The notes beneath the pieces were generated by a model that saw nothing but the letters and a program-made list of their open reading frames with translations, was not told where the DNA came from and did not search any database. A stretch of DNA of 64,000 nucleotides from assembly GCF_024347315.1 (NCBI RefSeq), contig NZ_AP025460.1:992001-1056000 (forward strand), in the 5' to 3' direction. Position numbers and translations under genes: made by a program. Within the stretch, counting starts at the first letter, position 1, and each line of letters starts with the position of its first letter. Of the stretch, positions 28,090-43,067 are shown one piece after another. Origin of the DNA: Vibrio atlanticus. GTDB taxonomy: Bacteria; Pseudomonadota; Gammaproteobacteria; Enterobacterales; Vibrionaceae.

Positions 28090-28255
28090 TTATACCAATC
28101 ACAGTAAGTAAGTGATCAAAAATAGCGCAGGGAAAAGGCTTGAGAACAAGGCAGAATTTTTCGATAAGTAGTTATTCTACAATCAAAAATTCTAACGCAG
28201 TTATCGAACGTTTTAGCAAGCTAGGGTGACCAGTTATTTACTACGATTGGTATTA
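28090..28255. repeat. MITE-like palindromic intergenic element
   Basis: About 165 bp bounded by imperfect inverted ends of about 28 bp: TATACCAATC...TAAGTGATCA at the left and TGACCAGTTATTTACT...GATTGGTAT at the right. The interior has further self-complementarity (GTAG-TTATT-CTAC; GAATTTTT with AAAAATTC). No coding frame. The build is that of non-autonomous multicopy elements found between Vibrio genes. It ends one base before the stop codon of the TRIC-type gene, so it forms the 3' region of that message. Confidence 0.75.
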
Positions 28256-28256
28256 C

Positions 28257-28880
28257 CTAATGCACAGAGCTTTCCGGATCAAGCTGGAACGAAGGCAAGC
28301 GCCATTTGAATCTCACTGCTGCCATGCGCAGTAAATAGCCTACAACCAATGTCACGATCGTCGCGGTCACATCGTTTATGCCTAGTTCAAGAAGACCTAA
28401 GTACAAGCCTGAAGCGACAAGGGCGACAGATGCGTACAACTCTTCATGCAAGACTAGTGGCGTTTGACGACAGATAAGATCGCGCAGCAGGCCACCAAAC
28501 ACGCCAGTCACTAATGCAGACACCATACAAATCATTGGGTGCAGACCCATGGTCATCGCTACCTTAGTACCAATGATACTAAATACGATAAGCCCCAACG
28601 CATCCAAACGAATGAACAAGCCTTTTAGCTTGATTACCCATTTGGCTAATCCCGTTGTGATAACACCAGCAATACAAGTGATCGCCAGATACTGGGGGTT
28701 TTCAACCCAGCCTAAAGGGTAATGGCCGAGTAAAATATCTCTTACTGTACCTCCGCCAATTGCCGTTGCACTCGCAACCAGCATTACACCAAACCAATCC
28801 ATTTTTTGTTTGCCAGCACTGAGAGCACCGGTCATGGCTTCTGCCGTGATGCCAATGATATACAAAACACTTAGTAGCAT
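28257..28880 (-). CDS. TRIC-type (UPF0126) membrane channel protein
   Basis: A 207-residue membrane protein with about seven hydrophobic segments in two similar halves. Each half holds a GGxxRD motif: GGGTVRDILLG and GGLLRDLICR. These are the lipid-binding/K+-conducting motifs of prokaryotic TRIC channels (YicG/YadS relatives). I start at MLLSVLYIIG (28880); the open frame to 29030 adds 50 unrelated residues. In E. coli the place between aroC and epmC is held by mepA and yfcA, so this gene is a local difference. Confidence 0.82.
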   Translation of the reverse strand: MLLSVLYIIGITAEAMTGALSAGKQKMDWFGVMLVASATAIGGGTVRDILLGHYPLGWVENPQYLAITCIAGVITTGLAKWVIKLKGLFIRLDALGLIVFSIIGTKVAMTMGLHPMICMVSALVTGVFGGLLRDLICRQTPLVLHEELYASVALVASGLYLGLLELGINDVTATIVTLVVGYLLRMAAVRFKWRLPSFQLDPESSVH

Positions 28881-29179
28881 TGCTGTAGCTCTATAATTTA
28901 GGTCTATAAATTGGAGTCTTATAGGCCATAGGGATATAAAAATGAAGCGCGAGTGTAGTAGTAAAAACGCAGATTGACGAATGAATATTTGTACCGTGAA
29001 TAGGCATTTCAGATTAGCTAAACTAATCATTCACCTCAAAGTGGTGTAATCTGGGATCAGCAATCGATTGTCATCGTAAAGTATTATGATGAACCTAATG
29101 TCATTGCCAGTGATAGGGCTTTACCGAGTGCTTAAAAAAACGCAAAATGCCCCAGTTCTTTTTACTTAAATTTGATCTT

Positions 29180-29710
29180 ATGACACACCAATACCCAGAC
29201 ATCATCGACATTTTCAATCAAACCTTTTTCGAGAGCTTCAATACTAAGCTAGAACTGGGAGCGGACGAGCCCATTTACCTGCCAGCCGATGAGGAGATTC
29301 CTCATCACCGTATCGTTTTTGCTCGTGGCTTTTATGCTTCAGCACTTCACGAGATAGCGCACTGGTGTGTGGCTGGTCCTGAGCGTCGCTTATTGGAAGA
29401 TTTTGGTTACTGGTATGAGCCTGATGGCCGAACTGAGTCGGTTCAAGCTGAGTTTGAAAAAGTGGAAATTCGCCCACAAGCGTATGAATGGATCATTGCG
29501 ACCAGCGCAGGCTTTCCTTTTAATGTTAGCTGTGACAATCTACACGGCGATTTTGAGCCAGATCGTTTGGCTTTTATGAACAAAGTACACAGCGAAGTCA
29601 TGGGTATCTTTGAAGCTGGTCTGCCGCCTCGCGTGAAAATGCTCTCTGAAGCATTACGCAGCTTCTACGATGTAGAACCTTTATGTACTAGCCAATTTAT
29701 TGTGAAATAA
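29180..29710 (+). CDS. epmC: EF-P lysine hydroxylase EpmC
   Basis: A 176-residue YfcM/EpmC protein that hydroxylates the beta-lysylated residue of elongation factor P. It has EPIYLPADEEIPHHRIVFA and the metal motif HEIAHWC, followed by GYWYEPDGR and FNVSCDNLHGDFEPDR. I start at MTHQYPDII (29180), which aligns with the E. coli start; the ATG 11 codons earlier has no good ribosome site. Ten bases separate it from yfcL, one transcript. Confidence 0.92.
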   Translation: MTHQYPDIIDIFNQTFFESFNTKLELGADEPIYLPADEEIPHHRIVFARGFYASALHEIAHWCVAGPERRLLEDFGYWYEPDGRTESVQAEFEKVEIRPQAYEWIIATSAGFPFNVSCDNLHGDFEPDRLAFMNKVHSEVMGIFEAGLPPRVKMLSEALRSFYDVEPLCTSQFIVK

Positions 29711-29719
29711 GAGAATATT

Positions 29720-29983
29720 ATGATTATCGAATTTGAAGAAAAACTACTTGAATTAATTGATGCTCGCATTGAAAACGCATCAGATGATGAACTGTTTGCT
29801 GGTGGTTACTTACGTGGTCATATTTCTCTTTCAGTAGCTTCATGTGAAGAAGACGGCATTGAAGACGTAGCAGAAGTTAAATTGCGTATTGAGAAGAGCC
29901 TAGAAGACGCACGTTCTGAATTGACGCCAGCCGATCGTACGATCGTTAATGACCTTTGGGTTGAGCTGCAAAACCAAGCTTAA
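29720..29983 (+). CDS. yfcL: YfcL family protein
   Basis: An 87-residue acidic protein (MIIEFEEKLLELIDARI; DDELFAGGYLRGHISL) of the YfcL family. Function unknown. It lies directly after epmC, the same pair as in enteric bacteria. A hairpin with 9-bp arms (GACTCATTC 30065-30073, GAATGAGTC 30083-30091) follows about 80 bp later. Confidence 0.88.
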   Translation: MIIEFEEKLLELIDARIENASDDELFAGGYLRGHISLSVASCEEDGIEDVAEVKLRIEKSLEDARSELTPADRTIVNDLWVELQNQA

Positions 29984-30171
29984 TTTTAGTCGTTTAGCAT
30001 TATTCGTCTAGCGCTATTCGCTCACAATTCTCCCTCCTCATTTTTGAGCGAACCAATAATTTGAGACTCATTCGAATTTTTTGAATGAGTCCGTTCAATC
30101 CTTGTGATGGTTCCATTTTCTGACTACGTTATTCTAATCCCACTTAACGGAATCACAGAAAAGGTCACATC

Positions 30172-30693
30172 ATGAAAGTTATCGCATTCGGCGCAAGCAC
30201 CAGCTCTACCTCTATCAACAAAACTCTAGCAACTTACGCAGCTAACTTGATTGAAGGTGCTGAAGTCAAAGTTCTAAACATCAACGATTACAACGTTCCT
30301 ATGTTCAGTGAAGACACTGAAAAAGAGATTGGCCAAGCGGAAGGTGCTCAAGCATTCTTACGTGACCTAGCAGAAGCTGACGCATTTGTTATCTCTTTCG
30401 CTGAGCACAACGGCCACTACTCAGCGGCGTACAAAAACCTATTTGACTGGGCGACACGCATTGAGCGTTCAGTATTTGGCGAGAAACCTGCGGTTTACTT
30501 AGCGACATCACCAGGCCCTGGTGGCGCACAAACAGTACTTGGCGCAGCAACTGGTTCGGCTCCGTACTTTGGTGGTAACGTTAAAGCATCGCTTTCAGTG
30601 CCTAGCTTCTACGATAACTTTGATTTTGAGTCTGGTGCTATCAGCAACGAAGAGATCGCCCAACAGATTAAAGACGCGGTTGCTAAGCTGTAA
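30172..30693 (+). CDS. NADPH-dependent FMN reductase family protein
   Basis: A 173-residue flavodoxin-like oxidoreductase. The FMN phosphate loop is GASTSSTSINK near the N-terminus; FAEHNGHYSAAYKNLFDW and ATSPGPGGAQTVLGA are family blocks. Members reduce FMN, quinones or azo compounds with NAD(P)H. It stands between yfcL and mnmC, where E. coli has nothing. A clear bidirectional terminator follows. Confidence 0.85.
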   Translation: MKVIAFGASTSSTSINKTLATYAANLIEGAEVKVLNINDYNVPMFSEDTEKEIGQAEGAQAFLRDLAEADAFVISFAEHNGHYSAAYKNLFDWATRIERSVFGEKPAVYLATSPGPGGAQTVLGAATGSAPYFGGNVKASLSVPSFYDNFDFESGAISNEEIAQQIKDAVAKL

Positions 30694-30740
30694 ATACTGC
30701 TCCGTTTAGAACATCAGTTTAGATCAACACGAACAACAAG

Positions 30741-30776
30741 AAGCCCGAGTGACATAATGTCGCTCGGGCTTTCTAG
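30741..30776. terminator. Bidirectional terminator, FMN reductase / mnmC
   Basis: AAGCCCGAGTGACA and TGTCGCTCGGGCTT form a 14-bp stem with one mismatch (about 30741-30774), followed by TTCT on the plus strand. It lies between converging genes. Confidence 0.82.
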
Positions 30777-30847
30777 CTTTTAGCCTTTAGTTTTAGATAT
30801 TTCTGATATTCAGAAACTTCAGATGTTCAGAATAGCTGAACTAGAAA

Positions 30848-32926
30848 CTATGAATTTGATTTAGAGTGCTTGTCTGCAACCCATCCAGCCGTTAATGCTT
30901 TGCCTTTACGCAGTCTGCGCACCCACATTCTGCTTGGGTGAATTGCCTCAAGCACATCGACAGGTAAGGGAAGCGGATCGCCACAAATTTGCGATGCTAA
31001 CACTTCAGCTAATAATGGCGCAGAGCTCAAGCCACGTGAGCCTAGCCCGATAAAGCAGTATAGGTTAGGGAAGCTTGCTACCGTTTGAATATCATCAACA
31101 GAGTGACGTTGCGGGTTGAAGTTATGCAGGTCTTGGTACTGTTCTTTGATTGATTCAAAATCGCCAACGTTTCCGACAAACGGAAGGTGGTCACGGCTTA
31201 CGCTTCGGATACCTTGGCGCGCTAAATTGTCACTGGTGTCGACATCTTTTGTCCATGCTTGATCTGGTAGCGACCCATGTAGGCGCTCACCATTATGTTG
31301 CTGAACCTCAATATCAAACTCTTGGTCGATATTGGTCTTGTCGTAGTTCGCGCCAATACAGTGGTGACCATTATTTGGATTCTGTGGCGTCAAGTAACCA
31401 TCAAAACACAACACCGTTTTTAGTTGACTGAGGTTTTCTGTAGTCGGAATATGACTCACTTGCCCTTTAACTGGCGTCAGAGGTACAGGGCGAGTTTGTT
31501 CAAACTGAGTGAATTTGTGTCCGTTCGCGACAACTACTTGGTCGTGTTTGGTTTGAATCTCACCTTGAGGTGTCTCAAGTGTCAGCAGCCATTGTTGTTC
31601 AGCTTCGAGCCACTCAAGTTTAGTTACTTGGTGTTGATAGTGCGCGCTCACTTGGTTGGTTTCTTCTAACTTACCAATCAAACTTTGAGTCAGTTGGAGA
31701 GGGCTTAACCAACCTCCCAGTGGAAAGTAGACACTCTCTTTATCGACTGGTAAGCCAATCTTTTCATTGGCTTGCTCTGGCGTCAAACGCTGAATCAGAT
31801 CTGTGTGGAAATTGCCTTCTAACATGCGATTGAGCTTTTTAGTGGAGCCTTCATCCCACATCAAAATGTTCACGCCACACCAATTGTGATCGAAGTTTAC
31901 TGATTGTGCTGCTTGATTAATAAATTGGCGGGCAAACAATAAGCCCGGACCAAATATTCTTGAAACATTAGATGTCGCTTCGCTGAGTAGCGGATAAATG
32001 GCACCTTGGTTGTTACCTGAGGCATTGCCTGCAGCTTGTGGGTGTTCACAATAAAGGGTGATGTTTTTACCACGTCGGCTTAACGTTTTTGCTAGCGCAG
32101 CGCTGGCAACACCACCACCGATAATGGCGATATCTTGTGAACCACTGTATTGAGCTAGGCCATACCAAGGTTTGATGTTGGTATGAGCGTGCTTTTCGTC
32201 AAGTCGGCCGGCAATCATTTCCCGCTTAGTACCAAAGCCTTTAACTTTTTTCATCGCAAAGCCAGCTTCGATTAAACCGCGGCGAACAAAACCGGCAGCG
32301 GTAAACGTTGCACAACTGCAATCTTGTTTTGCCAGTTTGGCCATGCCGTTGAATAGGTTTTGATTCCACATTTCAGGGTTTTTGCTTGGCGCAAAGCCAT
32401 CTAAGAACCAAGCGTCAACCAAACCTTCCTGTGGAGTAGGCACGTTTGGCATACAATCTTTAATATCACCAAACCACAAATCAAGCGTGATAGCACCATC
32501 GCCCAACACAATGCGGTGACATTCGGGCAGGGCAATCGGGTAGTGTTCTTGGAGTTGTGTCGCATACTCCGCTAAATCTGGCCACGATTGGTGCGCTTTG
32601 ATCAGATCATCTTTATTTAAAGGATATTTTTCAAAACTGATGAAATGTAACTCTTTGGTCATAGCTTGTGGGTTATCTTTAAGAAAAGCATCGAACCATT
32701 GCCAGACTGCGAGAAAGTTTAAACCTGTACCAAAACCGGTTTCAGCAATCACAAAACGGCGTTGTTGATGTTCAACCCAACGCTCTGGAAGGTGGTTTTG
32801 TTTTAAAAAGACGTAGCGAGTTTCTTCTAAACCGTTAACATTAGAGAAGTAAACGTCGTCAAATTGGTCTGAAACTGGCGTGCCAGACTCATTCCATTCC
32901 AGTTCTGCATTAGTAATTGAAGTCAT
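30848..32926 (-). CDS. mnmC: Bifunctional tRNA mnm5s2U synthesis enzyme MnmC
   Basis: A 692-residue fusion of two enzymes that finish the mnm5s2U modification at wobble U34. The N-terminal methyltransferase part (about 1-245; [29 protein letters not shown]) methylates nm5U. The C-terminal FAD oxidase part ([35 protein letters not shown]) removes the carboxymethyl group. I start at [11 protein letters not shown] (32926); MIDF four codons earlier is also possible, and neither has a strong ribosome site. Divergent from fabB. Confidence 0.93.
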   Translation of the reverse strand: MTSITNAELEWNESGTPVSDQFDDVYFSNVNGLEETRYVFLKQNHLPERWVEHQQRRFVIAETGFGTGLNFLAVWQWFDAFLKDNPQAMTKELHFISFEKYPLNKDDLIKAHQSWPDLAEYATQLQEHYPIALPECHRIVLGDGAITLDLWFGDIKDCMPNVPTPQEGLVDAWFLDGFAPSKNPEMWNQNLFNGMAKLAKQDCSCATFTAAGFVRRGLIEAGFAMKKVKGFGTKREMIAGRLDEKHAHTNIKPWYGLAQYSGSQDIAIIGGGVASAALAKTLSRRGKNITLYCEHPQAAGNASGNNQGAIYPLLSEATSNVSRIFGPGLLFARQFINQAAQSVNFDHNWCGVNILMWDEGSTKKLNRMLEGNFHTDLIQRLTPEQANEKIGLPVDKESVYFPLGGWLSPLQLTQSLIGKLEETNQVSAHYQHQVTKLEWLEAEQQWLLTLETPQGEIQTKHDQVVVANGHKFTQFEQTRPVPLTPVKGQVSHIPTTENLSQLKTVLCFDGYLTPQNPNNGHHCIGANYDKTNIDQEFDIEVQQHNGERLHGSLPDQAWTKDVDTSDNLARQGIRSVSRDHLPFVGNVGDFESIKEQYQDLHNFNPQRHSVDDIQTVASFPNLYCFIGLGSRGLSSAPLLAEVLASQICGDPLPLPVDVLEAIHPSRMWVRRLRKGKALTAGWVADKHSKSNS

Positions 32927-33054
32927 AAAATCTATCATTTTGTGATTTGAAGCGATATGTTGGTAGGGATTGTACGAATTTCTAGGAAAGCTGACCACTT
33001 TTGTTAGGCTTCTTAGTTATCATCTAGCTGAATTTAGAATTATAGGAATGTCAC

Positions 33055-34266
33055 ATGAAACGAGTCGTAATCACCGGTATGGGTATTGTTTCAAGTATCG
33101 GTAACAACGTCGAAGAAGTTTTAGCATCACTGAAAGAGGGTAAATCAGGTATTACCGCTTCAGAGCAGTTCAAGGAAAATGGCTTGCGCTCTCAAGTATG
33201 GGGTAACCTAAAAATGAACCCTGCTGACCATATCGATCGCAAAAAAATGCGCTTTATGGGTGATGCAGCGGCATTCGCTTATCTTTCAATGGAGCAAGCA
33301 ATTGCTGACTCTGGTTTAACTGAAGATCAAGTATCTAATGACCGCACGGGTATCGTAGCGGGTTCAGGTGGTGCTTCATCTCTAAACCAAGTAAACGCAG
33401 TAGACATCATCCGTGAAAAAGGCGTGAAGCGCGTTGGCCCATACATGGTTCCACGTACAATGGCTTCTACGGTTTCTGCTTGTCTAGCAACACCTTTCAA
33501 AATCCGTGGTGTGAACTACTCTATGAGTTCTGCATGTGCAACATCTGCACACTGTATCGGTCACGCAATGGAGCTTATCCAACTTGGTAAGCAAGACGTA
33601 GTATTCGCTGGTGGCGGTGAAGAACTAGATTGGTCTCTGACTATGATGTTCGACGCAATGGGCGCACTTTCTACTAAGTACAACGACACGCCAGAATTGG
33701 CTTCTCGTACTTACGATGCTGACCGTGACGGTTTCGTTATCTCTGGTGGCGGCGGTATGCTAGTTATCGAAGAACTTGAGCACGCTGTTGCTCGTGGCGC
33801 AAAAATTTACGGTGAGATCGTGGGTTACGGCGCAACTTCAGATGGCTACGACATGGTTGCTCCTTCTGGTGAAGGCGCGGTTCGTTGTATGAAGATGGCA
33901 ATGCAAAACGTTGATGGCGTTGACTACGTGAACACTCACGGTACTTCAACTCCTGTAGGTGACGTTAAAGAACTTGGCGCAATCCAAGAAGTCTTTGGCG
34001 GCAACAGCCCTGCAATCTCAGCAACTAAAGCGATGACAGGTCACGCTCTAGGTGCGGCTGGTGTACACGAAGCAATTTACTCAACGCTAATGCTTGATAA
34101 CGGCTTCATCGCACCAAGCATTAACGTTGCAAACCTAGACGAAGCGGGCGAAGGCCTAGACATCGTAACCGAAGCTCGTGAACAAGAGCTAACAACGGTT
34201 ATGTCTAACAGCTTTGGTTTCGGCGGTACGAACGCAACGCTAGTAATCAAAAAATACCAAGGCTAA
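33055..34266 (+). CDS. fabB: 3-oxoacyl-ACP synthase I FabB
   Basis: A 403-residue beta-ketoacyl-ACP synthase I. The active-site Cys161 lies in [11 protein letters not shown], with catalytic His in [11 protein letters not shown] and [10 protein letters not shown]. It elongates acyl chains and is required for unsaturated fatty acids. Divergent from mnmC, as in E. coli. FabR/FadR control is likely by homology but I did not identify a site with confidence in the 128-bp gap. Confidence 0.96.
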   Translation: MKRVVITGMGIVSSIGNNVEEVLASLKEGKSGITASEQFKENGLRSQVWGNLKMNPADHIDRKKMRFMGDAAAFAYLSMEQAIADSGLTEDQVSNDRTGIVAGSGGASSLNQVNAVDIIREKGVKRVGPYMVPRTMASTVSACLATPFKIRGVNYSMSSACATSAHCIGHAMELIQLGKQDVVFAGGGEELDWSLTMMFDAMGALSTKYNDTPELASRTYDADRDGFVISGGGGMLVIEELEHAVARGAKIYGEIVGYGATSDGYDMVAPSGEGAVRCMKMAMQNVDGVDYVNTHGTSTPVGDVKELGAIQEVFGGNSPAISATKAMTGHALGAAGVHEAIYSTLMLDNGFIAPSINVANLDEAGEGLDIVTEAREQELTTVMSNSFGFGGTNATLVIKKYQG

Positions 34267-34797
34267 TTGAAGCTGAGGTTCAATTAATAAAAGGTTAATC
34301 GTTAGTGGGTGATGTGAGTGCTGATTCAACACGCACAGGTCGCTCATTAATCCTGACCAACAGAACAAAGCTTTTTAAACATAGATTTTCAAACGTGTTT
34401 TTTAACCCTAGCTTTATAAGCTTCGCTTTAGAAAATAGTTTTTTAAATTTGAGTTTAGAAATTGAAAGGTTTCCAGAGCTTGATCAGTACTGGCTTTGGT
34501 TAGTACTGGTTGAACAGACGCAAGACTCTGTCTCCTGGAGAGCGAGATAGGATCCTTTTGTTCTGGATGTTTGCCCGATTGTTTATTCAATCGGGCATTT
34601 TTCGTTTTAGTCTTCTGACTTTTGCTTTTTGATTTTAGGTCTTGGTTATTATTTCTGTTCTTGTTTGTGCAGACTAGGCGATTCAGCCCTTTATTTATAA
34701 TGTATTCCAATTGCGACTCGACACCGTGTGTGGAATTTTGCACAATCATTTCAATTCACATTTAAGGTCGACAGACCCCAACGAAAGTACCTTCCCA
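34267..34797 (+). other. 531-bp fabB-pdxB intergenic region, possible small RNA
   Basis: No convincing gene on either strand; a 111-codon minus-strand frame is Lys/Asn/Ser-rich, unlike any family. The right part (about 34470-34600) is rich in short complementary segments, contains AGTACTGG twice (34487-34494 and 34504-34511), and ends in a strong terminator at 34572-34602. That is the shape of a small RNA or long fabB 3' tail. A TATAAT at 34696-34701 may serve pdxB. Confidence 0.4.
34572..34602 (+). terminator. Strong terminator between fabB and pdxB
   Basis: A perfect 10-bp stem (TGCCCGATTG 34572-34581 with CAATCGGGCA 34588-34597), 6-nt loop, then a T run. It is 306 bp after fabB, far for that gene's own end. 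Confidence 0.9.
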
Positions 34798-35931
34798 ATG
34801 AAAATCTTAATCGATGAAAATATGCCTTATGCTGAAGCGCTTTTTAGCCAGCTAGGTGAAGTGACAATGAAGTCCGGTCGCACATTAACTGCTGACGACC
34901 TAGTTGACGTAGACGCTTTGATGATTCGCTCTGTCACCAAGGTGAACGAGTCATTGATCAGTAAAGCCAACAAGCTTAAGTTTGTTGGAACCGCAACAGC
35001 TGGTATGGATCACGTTGACCAAGAATTGATGAAAGAGCGTGGCATTTTCTTCACCGCAGCCCCAGGCTGTAACAAGGTGGGTGTGGCTGAGTATGCGTTC
35101 AGCGCGATGATGGTGTTGGCTCAGCAACAAGGTTTCTCTGTATTCGAAAAAACGGTCGGTATTATCGGCTGTGGACAAGTGGGTAGTTATTTAGCGAAAT
35201 GCCTTGAAGGCATTGGCATTAAAGTATTGCTGAACGATCCTCTAAAACAACAAGAGGGTGATGCTCGCGAGTTTACTGAATTAGATACTCTGCTTGAGCA
35301 GTCAGACGTCATCACTCTGCATACGCCAATCACTAAGACAGGTGAGTTCCCAACGCATCATTTGATCAATGAGCAAGTACTGAACAATTTACGTGCTGAC
35401 CAAATTCTGATTAATGCGGCTCGTGGCCCAGTTGTTGATAACCAAGCGTTAAAAGCTCGCTTGCAAAAAGCCGATGGTTTCACTGCCGTTCTTGATGTGT
35501 TTGAGTTTGAACCTGAAGTCGATTTTGAGCTACTTCCACTGCTTGCTTTTGCAACTCCTCACGTAGCGGGCTACGGTTTAGAGGGTAAAGCACGTGGTAC
35601 CACGATGATCTTCAACAGTTATTGTGAGTTTTTAGGTACTGAACAGCGTGCTTATGCAAGCGACCTTCTGCCGACAGCACCAGTGCCTCAAATGAAATTA
35701 GATAGAGCTTGGGATGAAGCAACACTGCACAATTTGACTCAGTTGATCTATGATGTGCGCAAAGACGACGCCTTATTCCGTCGCAATATCTCTACGCCGG
35801 GTTCTTTTGACAAGATGCGTAAAGAATATTGGGACCGCAGAGAGTACAGTGCAGTCGAGTTAACGGGCGACGAATCTTGTAATTTAACGCCGTTATCTAA
35901 ACTCGGTTTTATGGTAAAGCCAACTTTATAA
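34798..35931 (+). CDS. pdxB: Erythronate-4-phosphate dehydrogenase PdxB
   Basis: A 377-residue D-2-hydroxyacid dehydrogenase-fold enzyme oxidising 4-phosphoerythronate, the second step of DXP-independent pyridoxal phosphate synthesis. The NAD loop is [30 protein letters not shown] and the catalytic His in [17 protein letters not shown] are seen. The C-terminal dimerisation domain is typical of PdxB. I start at [10 protein letters not shown] (34798); the frame opens further upstream without similarity. It lies 12 bp before the asd-type gene. Confidence 0.94.
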   Translation: MKILIDENMPYAEALFSQLGEVTMKSGRTLTADDLVDVDALMIRSVTKVNESLISKANKLKFVGTATAGMDHVDQELMKERGIFFTAAPGCNKVGVAEYAFSAMMVLAQQQGFSVFEKTVGIIGCGQVGSYLAKCLEGIGIKVLLNDPLKQQEGDAREFTELDTLLEQSDVITLHTPITKTGEFPTHHLINEQVLNNLRADQILINAARGPVVDNQALKARLQKADGFTAVLDVFEFEPEVDFELLPLLAFATPHVAGYGLEGKARGTTMIFNSYCEFLGTEQRAYASDLLPTAPVPQMKLDRAWDEATLHNLTQLIYDVRKDDALFRRNISTPGSFDKMRKEYWDRREYSAVELTGDESCNLTPLSKLGFMVKPTL

Positions 35932-35943
35932 AAGAGAGAAACA

Positions 35944-36957
35944 ATGAGCCAAGAATTTAATATTGCTATTTTAGGTGCGACTGGTGCGGTTGGTGAAACC
36001 ATTCTTGAAGTACTTAAAGAGCGTAAATTCCCTGTCGGTGAAATGCACTTACTAGCAAGTGAACGTAGTGAAGGCAAAACTTCCCGTTTTAACGGCAAAA
36101 CAATACAAGTACAAAATGTAGAAGACTTCGACTGGTCTCAAGTACATATTGCGTTTTTCTCTGCAGGTAGCGAGCTTTCAGAACGTTGGGCTCCAATCGC
36201 CGCTGACGAAGGTGTGGTTGTTATCGATAACACCTCACGTTTCCGTTACGAATACGATGTTCCTCTGGTTGTGCCTGAAGTGAATCCTGAAGCGATTGCT
36301 GAGTTCCGTAACCGCAATATCATTGCGAACCCGAACTGTTCTACTATTCAGATGGTAGTAGCACTTAAACCGATTCACGATGAAGTGGGCCTTGAGCGTA
36401 TTAACGTTTCAACTTACCAATCTGTGTCTGGTGCAGGTAAGCCGGGTATCGATGAGCTAGCAGGTCAAACGGCTAAGCTTCTTAACGGTATGCCAGCTGA
36501 CAAGTCAGCGTTCTCACAGCAGATCGCGTTCAACTGTATTCCTCAAATCGATGAATTTACAGAGAACGGCTACACACGTGAAGAAATGAAGATGGTTTGG
36601 GAAACTCAAAAGATCTTTGCTGATTCATCAATCACGGTGAACCCGACTTGTGTTCGTGTTCCTGTGTTCTATGGTCACGCTGAATCTCTACACATTGAAA
36701 CTCGCGCGCCAATCGGTGCTGAGCAAGTTATTCAGCTTCTAGAGAACACGGAAGGCGTTGAAGTTTTCCAAGCTCTAGACTTCCCAACTCAGGTTCGTGA
36801 TGCTGGTGGTAAAGACCACGTAATGGTTGGTCGTATTCGTAACGACATCAGCCATCACAGCGGTGTGAACATGTGGGTTGTCGCTGATAACGTTCGTAAA
36901 GGCGCAGCAACAAACGCAGTTCAAATCGCTGAAGTTCTGATTCGCGATTACTTCTAA
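35944..36957 (+). CDS. asd: Aspartate-semialdehyde dehydrogenase (second type)
   Basis: A 337-residue ASADH. The NADP loop is GATGAVGETI, catalytic Cys132 lies in NPNCSTIQM, and the substrate-binding QSVSGAGKPG and RVPVFYGHAE (catalytic His) segments are present. It makes L-aspartate semialdehyde for lysine, threonine and methionine. In E. coli this place after pdxB is held by usg, which I recall as a non-catalytic homologue; here the active-site residues are intact. Vibrio cholerae is known to have two ASADHs, one of about this length; a longer copy probably lies elsewhere. Confidence 0.9.
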   Translation: MSQEFNIAILGATGAVGETILEVLKERKFPVGEMHLLASERSEGKTSRFNGKTIQVQNVEDFDWSQVHIAFFSAGSELSERWAPIAADEGVVVIDNTSRFRYEYDVPLVVPEVNPEAIAEFRNRNIIANPNCSTIQMVVALKPIHDEVGLERINVSTYQSVSGAGKPGIDELAGQTAKLLNGMPADKSAFSQQIAFNCIPQIDEFTENGYTREEMKMVWETQKIFADSSITVNPTCVRVPVFYGHAESLHIETRAPIGAEQVIQLLENTEGVEVFQALDFPTQVRDAGGKDHVMVGRIRNDISHHSGVNMWVVADNVRKGAATNAVQIAEVLIRDYF

Positions 36958-36977
36958 GCTTCACTGCTTTGATAAAC

Positions 36978-37008
36978 AAGCCTCACTCTTTTAGTGGGGC
37001 TTTTTTAA
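36978..37008 (+). terminator. Terminator after asd
   Basis: AAGCCTCACT (36978-36987) pairs with AGTGGGGCTT (36993-37002, one G-U), followed by TTTT. It closes the pdxB-asd unit. Confidence 0.87.
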
Positions 37009-37166
37009 TCGATTGAAAATATTGTTAGTCAAATTGTGTGAAATTGCTGCGAATATTGTCGCTGCAACACATTTTTTGTTTTCATCTCTATAGCTTTACG
37101 TCGTTTATCCGATATATTTAACAGTTCATCAATTTATTCGAATTTAAGCACCTAGCTGAGCCTTTT

Positions 37167-41903
<4,737 letters not shown>

Positions 41904-41917
41904 ATTCAAAAAATTAT

Positions 41918-41946
41918 AAAGGGTAGCGTTGGCTACCCTTTATTTT
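41918..41946 (+). terminator. Terminator after hubP
   Basis: A perfect 10-bp stem, AAAGGGTAGC (41918-41927) with GCTACCCTTT (41932-41941), GTTG loop, then ATTTT. Confidence 0.88.
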
Positions 41947-42097
41947 AGGGCGATACAGTTAGCGTCTATTTTATTTAGCTTGCTAAAACCACCGTCTAGG
42001 CGGTAGTGATTGTTTATTGAAGTTTTAGCCCCATCCTATTTGGGCTAGCACTCATTTCCGTATATACTTCTCGCCCATTTTCAAAGAGAACAAGAAC

Positions 42098-42892
42098 ATG
42101 AAAATTGCTTTAGGTATTGAATATAACGGTACCCACTACTTTGGTTGGCAGCGCCAACGAGACGTGAAAAGTGTCCAAGAAGAATTGGAAAAGGCTCTTT
42201 CAGTTGTCGCGAATCACCCTGTAGAAGTTATGTGTGCTGGTCGCACAGATGCCGGTGTTCACGGTACGGGACAAGTCGTTCACTTTGAAACTAATGTCGA
42301 TCGTAAAATGGTTGCATGGACAATGGGCGCAAATGCCAACATGCCAAAAGATATTGCCGTTCGTTGGGCAACAGAAGTGAATGAGGATTTCCATGCTCGT
42401 TTTTCTGCAACAGCACGCCGTTATCGCTACATTATCTTTAACCATGCTCTACGTCCTGGCATTTTGAATTCAGGTGTGAGCCATTATCATGGTCACCTTG
42501 ATGAGAAAAAGATGCATGAAGCGGGTCAGTACTTACTTGGTGAGAATGACTTTACTTCGTTCAGGGCAACACATTGTCAATCTCGTAGCCCATGGAGAAA
42601 CATGATTCACTTAAACGTGACTCGTCATGGGCATTACATAGTGATCGATATTAAAGCGAATGCGTTTGTTCACCATATGGTGAGGAATATTACTGGTAGC
42701 CTAATTGCGGTAGGTAAAGGTGATCAAAAACCAGAGTGGATTCAGTGGCTTTTAGAGGCTAAAGATCGAAAAGTGGCAGGCGCGACAGCGAAAGCGGAAG
42801 GCTTATACTTAGTCGATGTTGATTATCCTGAACATTTTGGACTACCAAGAGAGCCTATTGGCCCTCTATTTTTGCCGGATAATTTGAACTAA
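42098..42892 (+). CDS. truA: tRNA pseudouridine(38-40) synthase TruA
   Basis: A 264-residue pseudouridine synthase. The catalytic Asp51 is in [22 protein letters not shown] and [14 protein letters not shown] are conserved blocks. It modifies U38, U39 and U40 in the anticodon arm of many tRNAs. The start ATG lies in a clear ribosome-site context after the hubP terminator. The order hubP-truA-accD is a Vibrio feature; in E. coli usg precedes truA. Confidence 0.95.
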   Translation: MKIALGIEYNGTHYFGWQRQRDVKSVQEELEKALSVVANHPVEVMCAGRTDAGVHGTGQVVHFETNVDRKMVAWTMGANANMPKDIAVRWATEVNEDFHARFSATARRYRYIIFNHALRPGILNSGVSHYHGHLDEKKMHEAGQYLLGENDFTSFRATHCQSRSPWRNMIHLNVTRHGHYIVIDIKANAFVHHMVRNITGSLIAVGKGDQKPEWIQWLLEAKDRKVAGATAKAEGLYLVDVDYPEHFGLPREPIGPLFLPDNLN

Positions 42893-43067
42893 ATGTGAGA
42901 CTTAGGTTCAAAAAATATTACGGTTTCGTGCGTAAAATAGTCACGGAAAATAGGTACAACCAGTTTTTTATCTACAGTCGCTGTTTTATGTGCTTTAATT
43001 CCCGGCATAATTCCCAAATTTATTTCTTTCGCAATCAAGCGGAGGAATCGAAACAAAAAGGTCTTCC

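Noticed and set aside
34414..34749. 111-codon minus-strand frame between fabB and pdxB
   Set aside because: Lys/Asn/Ser-rich with no domain; it runs through a clear terminator hairpin.
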